In this document: positions 1 to 10,900 of the stretch, one piece after another
Layout: every line of letters starts with the position of its first letter
Numbering within the stretch: position 1 is the stretch's first letter
NCBI GenBank assembly: GCA_038501625.1
Contig: JAZAYU010000063.1
Location: forward strand, 1,013,501-1,077,500
Source: Corbicula japonica
Taxonomy: Eukaryota > Mollusca > Bivalvia > Venerida > Cyrenidae
Direction: 5' to 3'
DNA length: 64,000 nucleotides
Made by a program: the position numbers and the translations under genes
The notes under the pieces: generated by a model
Told to the model about the DNA's origin: nothing
The model's input: the letters and a program-made list of their open reading frames with translations, nothing else
Database searches by the model: none

Positions 1-1675
1 TGTCTAATGAATCAAGTTTGGTTTCTTGAAACCCAATAATGTCATATTTTTCTAAATATGTGCAAAAGTCTTCACATAATTGTTTTGTTTTGAGTCCGCA
101 AACATTTAAAGACAAAATATTTATAGTCTTTCGTTCACTACTTCCAATATTTCGTTCGTCACGCTTGCACTGATGTCCACCTGTGTTTGTATTTATAACA
201 GGTAAATCTCCCGGCCTGACCTTGTGATCACTAGACATCACGTGACCAAATGTCGTCTGCTCCATGCAAACCGGTTCTCCAGTGTATCGAGGCCCAGACG
301 ATAGTTCATCACCGAAACTTTGCACACAGTTTAAATCGTCATTTTCGTCTCGTAACCGTTTATTAGCTTCGTCTTCCAAGGGCGAATTCGCTTTGTGCTT
401 GTTTTGTTGTTCGTATTGTCTCAGTGGTTCGAATCTGTTACTTGTAGGTGTTTCAAAAACTAGTTTGTTTTGTTGTTTGTGTTTACTGTTTAACACTGTG
501 CTATTTTGTGCTACTATGTCTTGTCTTGAATTTGTGGGGACAGTCCTTTGCACCGGACTATTTGTTCCTACGGACTGTTCCTTCTGATGTGGACGATACC
601 ATCTACCCGTATCAGGTTCATAAACTTGCCCATTCACTGTAAGTTTGTCATATTTTAAATATGTTTTGTAACCTGTTTTGCCTTTGTATTTTCTCATTAT
701 TGGGAAGAGTTGTCGCCTTCTTTGCTCGATGTCTTGCGGAAAATGTTCATTTATATAGACTCGTCCTTTTCTGGAGTTCAGTTTAACTCCAGCAGACCGA
801 ATAGTTTCCCTGACTTCGCTGGATTCAAAGGTAGCAACAATTGGTCTTGGTTTGGAACCACCTGCCTGGCCTACCCTGTACACCTTTTCAAAATTTACAT
901 TTTCCGATTGAATGCTTTCTGTGTTATTTAACTCGGGGTCACTTTCGATGTATGTTTTGATGAATGTTTTTAATGTATCACAGCAATTTTCTACTGGATT
1001 TTCTTGTGTGGGAACAAATTCTGGGATGCCAACGAATACAAGATCTTTTTGAAGTGTTTTACATCGGATTTCAGCAACTTGGCTCCTAAGCTCGTTATTT
1101 TGGATTTTAAGAAGTTCATAATTTTCACGTAAGTGCATATTTTCAGTTTTCAGTTCATCAATTGTTTGAGAGCAATTCTTTTTGTAAATTTGGTAATCAT
1201 CACAGAAATCACTCATAGACTGACAGGAAACTTCTACATCACAAAGTTTTTCTTTGATAGCTGTATTTTCACTTTCGAGCGTTCTTAATTCTGATTTCAC
1301 TGTCGATACATCATTCTCTATGATTTTTAGTTTTGATACACTGTGTTCTATATGTGACAGTTTATTGTCCATCTTGTGGAAAAGCTCGATTAGTATTTGA
1401 TAATTTGGGTCTGGCGGCATCATAGCATGATGATATGCTGAAAGAAACGGCGGAAATCCTGGTGGGGAGGCAAAGCCGGGTCTGGGTGTGTACTCTCGAC
1501 TACTCGGGTTACTAGAGTTACTAGAGTTACTTCTTGTAGGGGAACTGGCCGCTCCTTGAGAGATGGGTATACTCTGTCGACTTACCCCACCCGCGGTGTT
1601 ATGGTCGCTGCTATTTACAGGCCCACTTGAGCTTTTTTGGTCGCTATTTTTACTCTTACTACCTGCGTTCGGCAT
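1..1675 (-). CDS. Non-LTR retrotransposon ORF (ORF1p-like plus endonuclease start), left-truncated by window
   Basis: Reading the minus strand from the ATG at 1675-1673, I translated every codon down to position 2 and met no stop (558 codons); the frame runs off the window. Residues 1-90 are Ser/Asn/Pro-rich. About 94-208 is a heptad-like coiled coil. About 209-310 looks like the RRM-type core of LINE ORF1 proteins (begins LQKDLVFVGIPEF, ends YINEHFPQDIEQRRR). About 310-355 is a basic C-terminal domain, followed by a Gln/Asn-rich linker. From about residue 516 the frame enters an AP-type endonuclease: NILSLNVCGLKTK, then YDIIGFQETKLD, with the expected catalytic Glu in QET (about E551). ORF1p would bind element RNA and the endonuclease would nick the target. 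The rest of the endonuclease and the reverse transcriptase must lie left of the window. Intactness suggests a young copy. ORF1 and ORF2 appear fused rather than separate. Confidence 0.87.
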   Translation of the reverse strand, partial: MPNAGSKSKNSDQKSSSGPVNSSDHNTAGGVSRQSIPISQGAASSPTRSNSSNSSNPSSREYTPRPGFASPPGFPPFLSAYHHAMMPPDPNYQILIELFHKMDNKLSHIEHSVSKLKIIENDVSTVKSELRTLESENTAIKEKLCDVEVSCQSMSDFCDDYQIYKKNCSQTIDELKTENMHLRENYELLKIQNNELRSQVAEIRCKTLQKDLVFVGIPEFVPTQENPVENCCDTLKTFIKTYIESDPELNNTESIQSENVNFEKVYRVGQAGGSKPRPIVATFESSEVRETIRSAGVKLNSRKGRVYINEHFPQDIEQRRRQLFPIMRKYKGKTGYKTYLKYDKLTVNGQVYEPDTGRWYRPHQKEQSVGTNSPVQRTVPTNSRQDIVAQNSTVLNSKHKQQNKLVFETPTSNRFEPLRQYEQQNKHKANSPLEDEANKRLRDENDDLNCVQSFGDELSSGPRYTGEPVCMEQTTFGHVMSSDHKVRPGDLPVINTNTGGHQCKRDERNIGSSERKTINILSLNVCGLKTKQLCEDFCTYLEKYDIIGFQETKLDSLD

Positions 1676-1874
1676 TTTAATCTTCTCAATGTATTGTCTT
1701 GATCAATTTCGTTGTTAGAATATGTCGAAAACAATTTTTTTAATCGCCGTCTTTTCCAAATTTCAAAATTTACGCCATCTTGTTTTCACGCCTCGTTCTC
1801 GATGAAACGGAAACAACCCAATAGAGCGTTATTGACAGAACACAACTACGCCAACGTGTATTTGTGCGACGGAA
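1676..1874 (-). promoter_or_regulatory. Retrotransposon 5' leader / shared upstream region with the C1q gene
   Basis: These 200 bp separate the retrotransposon ATG (minus) from the first ATG of the C1q gene (plus). It should hold the 5' UTR and internal promoter of the element and probably the C1q promoter. I see no clear TATA box or target-site duplication, so the exact 5' end of the element is not placed. Confidence 0.35.
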
Positions 1875-1908
1875 ATGCCTGTAAAAATCCTTGTGTGTTG
1901 TAATTGTT

Positions 1909-3279
1909 ATGTTTGCTGGAAAAATGTCTTGTGAACAGATAAAAGAAGCTAACATGGAAAATTATGAACATTTGAGTTTAATTCAAAACCTTATAAATCA
2001 AAATAAATATTTGAGCGTGAAACTTGAGCAGATGGACTCAGAAATGACGAGTTTGAAGTTGGAATTTCAACAACAAAAGACTAACGTACAAAGATTGGAA
2101 AAAACTATGCATGATCGTTGTGCCTCCTGCAAGAATATGTCCCTTAACGAAATCCATGCATTGGTGAACAATCAAGGTCAGTAAAATATGTCTTTTTGAA
2201 TTTATCGTTCCTGTTAAAATAATAGTTAATTAGTAAGTTTATCTTAAAGATGTTAACTGTTGTCTTAAAATATTTCAACACTGGGAGAGTTGCATCATAA
2301 TTGCAGTCGCAGGAGGTCTATGCCAGTTTTTCAGTGAAGAACATCGGTAGTTTCCGGTATCACAACGTTATGAATTTTACCTGGGCACAGATTGTTTTGT
2401 TGTGGCATTTTCGGATAATTTGGATATTCTAAATGGATTTAAATATGGACAGAATTAAAGAAAATGTCGGTTGCTTTATCTCACTCAGTGATTCATTATA
2501 ATGGGAGGGGCTTTCCTCGGTAAATAATACATGAGAATCATTTATTTCGGTCTAAAGCCAACAATGGTATCTCAAGTAAGATTCATAGCTTCGTAATATC
2601 GAAAACTACCACAATCATATTTACATGTATATGTTTTATGTAATGCGTAGCGAAAGCATTTAAAATGAATGGTATAAAACGACAAAACTTAATCGTGTAG
2701 CTTGACAATCCCAAATTTAAAGATACACATTATGAAATTCCATTGGAATTTCCCAAAAGCCGTTTTATAGGAGGGATTAATGTTCGTCGGTTGTATAAAA
2801 GGCCGTGCAAACCTGACATTTTTCCATACTTTTAGAGCAAAGTGTTTCATATTGCAGTGAAACGACAAGAAGATGTCCACATTTCCTTCTCGGCGTACAT
2901 GGATCACGAGGTATTAAATCATGGCAAGGACCAAGTCGTCCAGTTCCAACATGTCATCTTGAATGACGGCCAAGGCTACAACAGTTATACTGGCATTTTC
3001 ACTGTACCCCGAAGTGGTGTTTATATGCTTGCGTTTTTCTTGGAAGACTATCATCGATTTCAGTCAATTTTTCATTTGTTGGTAAACAGCCAGATTCTTA
3101 CTAGCGCGATAGTAGATCCTCTGCCCGACGGGCAAAATGTACAAGGTGGAAATGTGGTTTTCGCGCGTTTGAATGCCGGAGATTCGGTGTGGGTATCAGC
3201 CAACGAGGCTGGGGACAATGTTGAAGGTTATGGCGCCCTAAGAACCAGTACCTTCTCAGGACACTTCCTTTACGCATAG
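1909..3279 (+). CDS. C1q-domain-containing protein, two coding exons
   Basis: Exon 1 (to 2176) ends in phase 1 at CAAG|gtcagt. Exon 2 (2858-3279) follows a pyrimidine-rich acceptor ending attgcag and restores the frame as a joint GTG codon; the intron is 2177-2857. Exon 1 encodes a short coiled-coil neck (leucine/glutamine-rich, about 60 residues, with a CASC motif). Exon 2 encodes one complete C1q domain of about 135 residues: EDVHISFSAYMDHE, then YTGIFTVPRSGVYMLAFF, GGNVVFARLNAGDSVWV and a terminal TFSGHFLYA. C1q domains trimerise and, in bivalves, act as secreted pattern-recognition lectins. The start is uncertain. ATG 1909 keeps the long frame but gives no good signal peptide. ATG 1875 starts a better leader (MPVKILVC) in a frame offset by 2 nt across a GT run at 1892-1898. 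Either this copy is damaged, the assembly lost 2 nt, or another 5' exon exists. Confidence 0.88.
2177..2857 (+). other. Intron of the C1q gene
   Basis: The donor GTCAGT and the acceptor TTGCAG are phase-compatible (1/1). AT-rich; no repeat family recognised and no further exon seen. Confidence 0.8.
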
Positions 3280-3369
3280 AAACAATAATCATACGTTGTG
3301 AGTTAATCTAATGAATGTATTTTAATTATTGATCTTAAATCTAACTAAAGGAGATTATACTTTTAAGTA

Positions 3370-3375
3370 AATAAA
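3370..3375 (+). terminator. Poly(A) signal of the C1q gene
   Basis: AATAAA lies about 90 nt after the C1q stop codon, giving a short 3' UTR. It is the first such hexamer downstream. Confidence 0.5.
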
Positions 3376-4535
3376 AACCTGACAATGTTATACAAGTTAT
3401 ACTATACATCGGACAGTGACGTGTTCACACGTTCAACCCTTAACTGGAAATATGATTGTTACTAAGAAATCAGATAGCTATTTAAAAGCGAAGTTGGCAC
3501 CATGTGAGTGTCATTCGTTTTTTACCGTTTAGTCAAAGTTTCCACTGGGAATTGGTAATTATTGTTGCTGAAGAAAAAATCTAATTATGACAAATTTTTC
3601 GAAGGCTAAATTGTTATGTATTGGAAGTAAAGCAAAGTAGTTGTGTTTGATGAGAAATAACACTTTTAAGAAACTAACAACCATCAACTTCCTGTTGTCC
3701 GACAAATTTTCACTGCATTTTTTGTTTCAATACCTCATCGTTTAAAAGCTAACTTGATTAGTGTAGTGCTGAACTGGAATGTCAGTAATTCAGTTAACGG
3801 GTTGAACGAGGTGTTCTTCAAAAATGCATGTCAATTACTTAATTTTAAATCTATTTGTAATTCCTATAACTATCAAGGCGATTTTGAAATCTGTCAATCG
3901 CCGTCATGTCATGTGTATACAAATTTAATCTAAATGTCTAGCAGTGCGCATTTATTAAAAGTTCATTTCAGCTATTGTGTTTTGTTGATTATTTTTTGTT
4001 TTAAGACCTAGTTACCGGTAAACTAATGAACGAATATCGTGAATATACGAGCATCGACTAAATGGTACTATACATTCCGATTTCAGTTAGATTTTGGCTT
4101 GCAACCAAAATATCAAACGCGTCTCGCGGCGACTGATATTTCCTTTGACAAGTATCGGAAAAGTTTAATAGAGAGAGCGCTGTTTATCGTAAATTACGCC
4201 TTCAGTTTACTTTACTATAAGCCGCACCTCTTTCTTATTGCTTCGATGCTACTTGAACCATTCTAATGTTTAGAAAATGAAATTTACAGTTCAACATCCG
4301 AAAGGAGAATGAACCCACAGCAACAAATATTTGAGTGACAGCAAACCCTTATTTAGACGTTGAAGTATTATTAGTTATACAACTAACCGTTTTTGTAATA
4401 AAGTACCCTTTCGGGGAGCATTACCCGTCTTCGATGATCTCTTGTTTCTACTAGTACTTATCTAAACGTTCACACATTTATGCTTCCACACGTGACTTAA
4501 AAAAACAAAAAGAACAAGCAAATTCGTTGAATTTA
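3376..4535. other. Intergenic, no recognised feature
   Basis: AT-rich sequence. A 75-codon open frame (4039-4266) has no recognisable domain, splice partners or codon signature, and is treated as chance. Confidence 0.6.
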
Positions 4536-7389
4536 TATCCCCCGCCGAGTACTGGTTATTACTAACACAACAGCTGAAGACATAGGGATTTATTTAGATA
4601 TTTATCATGGATGGCAAAAACAGTGAAAAAAACTTCAGATGGTGAAAAGGGTTGGGCAGCTCACCAAAATATAAAAATGAGACGAAAAGTCTTCCAGTTG
4701 TTGAAATGAAGAACTCAGTAGTAAAAATATAGCGCTGTATTTAATTGAAATCAATGCAGAAGTTGCATAGAAGTAGCACGAAAACGAATACTACTCTATA
4801 TGCATAGTGCATAACTTATCAAAGGGCCATAACTCTGTGTTAAACGGTCACACCAGAACAAGACAACAATTTGGGCATCTTGTCTTGGTATTGGTGGTTT
4901 CCTTAGTTTCCCTGTGAGAAATAGCAAGAAAACAAATACTGCTCTACATGCAAAATGCATAACTAATCAAAAGTCCATAACTCTGTGTTAAAGGGTCTGA
5001 CTGAAAAAAGATGACAATATGCACATCTCCTGTTTGTATTAAAGGTTTCCAGAAAGTTTCATTGAAATCCATCAAGAAGTTGCAGAGAAATAGCGCAGAA
5101 ACAAATACTGCTGTGTATGCATAATGCATAAGTTATAAAAGGGCCATAACTCTGTGTTAAACAGTCTGACAGGAACAAGACAACAGTATACATATCACCA
5201 GTTGGTATTGATTGTTTTAAGAAAGTTTCATTGAATTCCATTCACTATTTGCAGAGAAATAGCCCGGAAACGAAAAACTGCTCTATATGCAGAATGCATA
5301 AGTTATCAAAGGGTCATAACTCTGTGTTAAACAGTCTGACCGGATCAAGATGACAATATGCGCGTCTCCTCTTGGTATTGATGGCTCTCAGAAAGTTTCA
5401 TTAAAATCCATCCAGTAGTTGCAGAGAAAATAGCGCGGAAACTAATACTGCTCTATATGCATAATGCATAAGTTATCAAAGGGCAATAACTCTGTGTTCA
5501 ACGGTCTGACCGGAACAAGACGACAATATGCGCATTTCCTCTTGGTATTGATGGTTTCCAGAAAGTTTCATTGAATTCCATTCAGTAGTTGCAGAGAAAT
5601 AGACCGCAAACTAACACTGCTCTATATGCATAATGCAAAAGTTATCAAAGGGCCATAACTCTGTGTTAAATGGTCTGACCAGAACAAGACGACGAGATTC
5701 GCATCTCCTCTTGGTACAGATAATTTTCAGAAAGTTTCATTGAAATCCATTCAGTAGTTGCAGAGAAATAGCCCGGAAACGAAAAACTGCTCTGTGTGCA
5801 TAATGCATAAGTTATCAAAGGGCCATAACTCTGTGTTCAACAGTCTGACCGGATCAAGATGACAATATGCGCGTCTCCTCTTGGTATTGATGGCTCTCAG
5901 ACAGTTTCATTAAAATCCATCCAGTAGTTGCAGAGAAATTGAGCGGAAACGAATACTGCTTTATATGCATAACGCACAGGTTATCAAAGGGCAATTACTC
6001 TGTGTTAAACAGTCTGGCCGGAACAAGATGACAAAATGCGCATCTCCTCTCTGTATAGATGTTTCCCAGAAAGTTTCATTGAAATCCATCACGAAGTTGC
6101 AAAGAAATAGAGCGGAAACAAATACTGCCCGATATGCATAATGCATAAGTTATCAAAGGGCCATAACTCTGTGTTAAATGGTCTGACCAAGACAAGACGA
6201 CGAGATTCGCATCTCCACTTGGTATTGATGGTTTCCAGAAAGTTTCATTTAATTCCATTAAGTAGTTGCAGAGAAATAGACCGAAAACGTATACTGCTCT
6301 ATATGAATAATGCATAAGTTATCAAAGGGCCATAACCCTGTATTAAACGGTCTGACCAGAACAAGACGACGAGATTCGCATCTCCTCTTGGTATTTATAG
6401 TAACCAGAAAGTTTCATTGAAATCCATTCAGAAGTTGCAGAGAAATAGCGTGGAAATGAATAGTGCTCTATATGCATAATGCATAAGTTATCAGAGGGCA
6501 ATAACTCTGTGTTCAACGGTCTGACCGGAACAAGACGTCAATATGCGCATTTCCTCTTGGTATTGATGGTTTCCAGAAAGTTTCATTAAATTCCATTCAA
6601 TAGTTGCAGAGAAATAGACCGGAAACTAACACTGCTTTATATGCATAATGCACAGGTTATCAAAGGGCAATTACTCTGTGTTAAACAGTCTGGCCGGAAC
6701 AAGATGACAAAATGCGCATCTCCTCTCGGTATAGATGTTTTCCAGAAAGTTTCATTGAAATCCATCAAGAAGTTGCAAAAAAAATAGAGCGGAAACAAAT
6801 ACTGCTCTATATGCATAATGCATAAGTTTTCGAAGGGCCATAACTCTGTGTTAAATAGTCTGACGGGAACAAGACGATGATATGCGCATCTCCTCTTGGT
6901 ATTGATGGTTTTCCAGAAAGTTTCATTGAATTCCATTCAGTAGTTTCAGAGAAATAGACCGGAAACAAATACTGCTCTATATGCATAATGCACAGGTTAT
7001 CAAAGGGCAATAACTGTGTTAAATGGTCTGACCAGAACAAGACGACGATGTGCGCATCTCCTCTTGATATAGATGGTTACCAGCAAGTTTCATTGAAATC
7101 CATTCAGAAGTTGCAGATAAATAGCGCGGAAACGAATAATTCTCTATATACATAATGCACAGGTTACCAAAGGGCTATAACTCCATGTTTAATTGTCTGA
7201 CCGGAACAAGACAACGATATGCGCATCTCCTCTTGGTACTGATGGTTCCCACAAAGTTTCGTTGAAATCCATCCAGCGGTTACAGAGAATTAGCGCGGAA
7301 ACGAAATTCGGACGGACAGCGTGACGACGTGACGGACGGACAACGCCAAAACAATACCCCCCCCCTCCCGATTTCATCGGCGGGGGATA
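4536..7389. mobile_element. TIR-bounded element with about 15 copies of a 170-bp tandem repeat
   Basis: The ends carry a perfect 13-bp inverted repeat, TATCCCCCGCCGA at 4536-4548 and its complement at 7377-7389. Inside, from about 4740, a unit of about 170 bp recurs: an ATGCATAATGCATAAG block, then GGGCCATAACTCTGTGTTA, GTCTGACCGGAACAAGA, and a block ending AAAGTTTCATTGAAATCCAT. The array stops near 7300 in a GGACGGAC-rich tail followed by poly-C and a hairpin against the terminal repeat. No transposase frame is present, so it is non-autonomous. This architecture is common in bivalve genomes. All open frames in this interval are repeat artefacts. Confidence 0.85.
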
Positions 7390-7919
7390 AAAAAAATTGA
7401 CCATTTTATTTCTCGTTGACTGAAAACTTGTCTCTGGGTCACCATTAACCTGTAGCGCTTTGAATCTCGCGTCTATTGTTCTTGAATTGTTGTTTATTTT
7501 GTTTTGTTGATCTTTTTTGTTTAGTTTTGTAGTTTTATTGTTGTTGTTGTTTTGTTGTGTTTTTGGTGTTGTTGTTTTTTTGTTTTTTGGAGGGGAGGTG
7601 GTTCTTTTGTAGTGTTTCCTTTCCCGTGTCCTTTCGGTTAAAACACGACTCGGTCTTCGTAGAAAATCACCGTTAATATAATTAAATACCCCAGTATATT
7701 CCTACAATCAGTTATTAATATACTAGCATACGTTTAACAAAAATAACAATTGTCAATATATAAATTTTCATTTTTGAACTGTGTGCTAATTTGATTGTCG
7801 ACACTCTTTTTTTCCTTTTGATTTTCTCTGCAATGTTTCATAATTATTCTGCATTCTATCCAGTTAACAATGTATTTAAGGTCTATGGTCACATACAGCC
7901 TGACATCTGTACAAAAGGT
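7390..7919. other. Downstream flank of the SLC44 gene
   Basis: This interval holds the probable 3' UTR of the minus-strand SLC44 gene. Complements of AATAAA occur at about 7405 and about 7492, either of which could be its poly(A) signal. 7480-7620 is a G/T simple-sequence stretch. Confidence 0.4.
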
Positions 7920-10900
7920 TTAATCCTTTGTCTTGGCTTCTTCAGATAATTTAGTCGGCTGTTCATGTGAGAGCCGTTCAGACAAACATTTCTGTAAGAA
8001 AAAAAAACAGCATTTAAGCGGCAATCTACGGTTAATTCAAACACAGTATTGTTTTGTGAGTAGAGCTTCAAAATTCTAATCTGCGTTGTCCACCTACTGT
8101 TCCTTCGTTTAGGGAATACCCGTTCATATATCCGTGAACCATACACTGCTATTTACGAACTGGTACTAATATATAAAATGTTTCATGGTCACTGTCCTAT
8201 TTAGTCGTTTTGGATTGGTTCTTTTGAAATGTTAATATAATTTAGTTGTGCTCAACTTGAGTCTTGATGGTCTGGACAGAAATTATCTTAATGATCAAAC
8301 CCCTCAACCAATCAAGAATTCGTTTTAAAATATTATAATTTTCGTGACTTTTCAAGTTATTTTTACATCTCTTTTACTACAAAGACCGAGTCCAAAAAGC
8401 ATTAAAAGTGTATATGGCATATGATTGGCATTAATTCCACTTTGTTGACTATCAAAAACAAAATAAAATAACAAAAACTTACCATTAATCCAGAACTCAT
8501 GAAATAAGGTTTGTCTTTTCCGTTGTTTTCTTTAGAATCTTCACAGAAACAAATAAAGATGGTGTCGATGGTCATCTGCAAAGCATGAACATAATATATA
8601 TAACCATCAACAATAAAAGATAGCAATACAATAAACCTAATAAATTCAAACGAACAGATTATACTGTGTTCATGTAATTATTGAAAACATACAAAAGACT
8701 ACTTTGCTGTTTGAACGATACGTTGTTTAAAAGTTTGTATTTTTCATAAAGCCTGAACAACTTTGCTAAAAATTCCGATGCAACAATGATCGTGCCTACC
8801 TCATAGACAGACCGATGCAACAATGATCGTGCCTACCTCATAGACAGACCGATGCAACAATGATCGTGCCTACCTCATAGACAGACCGATGCAACAATGA
8901 TCGTGCCTACCTCATAGACAGACCGATGCAACAATAATCGTGCCTACCTCATAGACAGACCGATGCAACAATGATCGTGCCTACCTCATAGACAGACCGA
9001 TGCAACAATGATCGTGCCTACCTCATAGACAGACCGATGCAACAATGATCGTGCCTACCTCATAGACAGACATGAAGCAACAATGATCGTGCCTACCTCA
9101 TAGACAGACATGAAGCAACAATGATCGTGCCTTCCTCATAGACAGACCGATGCAACAATGATCGTGCCTACCTCATAGACAGACCGATGCAACAATGATC
9201 GTGCCTACCTCATAGACAGACATGAAGCAACAATGATCGTGCCTACCTCATAGACAGACATGAAGCAACAATGATCGTGCCTACCTCATAGACAGACATG
9301 AAGCAACAATGATCGTGCCTACCTCATAGACAGACCGATGCAACAATGATCGTGCCTACCTCATAGACAGACATGAAGCAACAATGATCGTGCCTACCTC
9401 ATAGACAGACATGAAGCAACTGGAAATGAAATATGCAAATATCCCTGTCAGTGTAACTGGTAGCCAAACAAAGTAGATGTTCTTCCTCATCTATAAAATA
9501 ATCGTCAATGGATTATAATTCAAAAAGGATCACGAACAAAAACTAATTTCAAATTGTCACAAACTGCAAGAACGAATACAAATATACTAAAAAGCCGATT
9601 CCAATTCCCAAGGTTATAAAGCTGCTTGAGATTTGAGACTGGTTTCCAATTTCAGTTTTATAACCTCTAACCATAAATACAAAGCTTTTCTAGTGAAGAA
9701 AGAAGTAAAATAAGTGTGTTCAAATGTGTCACACAGTATACAGCAATTGCTACTGGAGAAGGCTACTTCGGGTTAAAACAATTTTAATGATTCACAAGTG
9801 ATTACTCCTGTTGACTCTATATTTCAATTTGCCTGTATTATTATTCCTTACTTAACATAAATAAAACCGAACCCAACTTGGGAACATTTGAAGGTAAAAT
9901 GTTTGGAAATACATGTAATTGAATAAGGTATTGGTATACCCCAATTAAACACATTACTAAGAGAACGATGCATTAATAAAAGAACCGTTGTAAAAAATAA
10001 TTACCGATATGTATTCAATACCAACTACTGTAACCACAGCAACTGTAGCAACTTTCCCCAGAAAGAGCACAAAATCACCGACAGAATTAATGGCAGCAAG
10101 TCTAATGGCGTTGTCTATGATAATACTGAATGCTTCTCGAGCTGCTTTACAAAATCCGTAACCATGAATAGCTAAAACAACATGAAGAAAACGTAGTAAA
10201 CAATTCAAAACACGGTTTTACAAAACATTGATAAAAACAAGCAATGTTAACTACCAACTAGTTTTGATTCGGTTAGCCTTTTGTTATAAAGATATGACAT
10301 AGATTCATCTTAATCGTATTCACGTTAAAATTTTAGATGCGCAAATAACTGGTGATGTTTACCTTTCCACAACAAGCCTTGCTAACAAAACTCTAACATA
10401 ATAAATTTGTTATAATGTAAATATCGGCGTGACACGTTTGTCTGTAACACAACAAGAGATCAACTCCTTGACGTAGCAAGAGGCTTTATTAGACGTTTTC
10501 TGTAACACAACAAGAGACCAACTCCTTGACGTAGCAAGAGGCTTTATCAGACGTTTTCTGTGACACAACAAAAGAACACGACATCGCAAGAGGCCTTATT
10601 ATGACATACTTTTTAAATATTAGACAAAAAGAAATAATAAATAGTTTAATAAAATGATGCTTCAGTATTAATCACAAAGTGAACTATTAAATTCCATTCA
10701 TAAATTACAGGTAAAGTTTACAAGTCTTACAATATAAGTCTTCGTTTTAATAAAAAGAATATAAACAAGAATTACAGTCACGTTATTCATGCTGACAGAG
10801 TCTACCAAGTATATAAGTATACTCAACAAAAAAAGAAACCTGACACTGTAACTTTGAATAAGTATGAGGTGCATAGGTGCATATTCAAAATCTATATATT

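Noticed and set aside
4039..4266. 75-codon plus-strand frame in the intergenic region
   Set aside because: No domain, no splice context and no codon bias beyond the AT-rich background.
4944..7404. Series of minus-strand frames (about 60-99 codons) with ETFWKPSIPxGDA-type sequence as a gene family
   Set aside because: They are translations of the 170-bp tandem repeat of a TIR element; frames break randomly between units.
8775..9397. CRISPR array
   Set aside because: Units are contiguous with no unique spacers, the context is an animal intron, and the unit is derived from the adjacent splice site.
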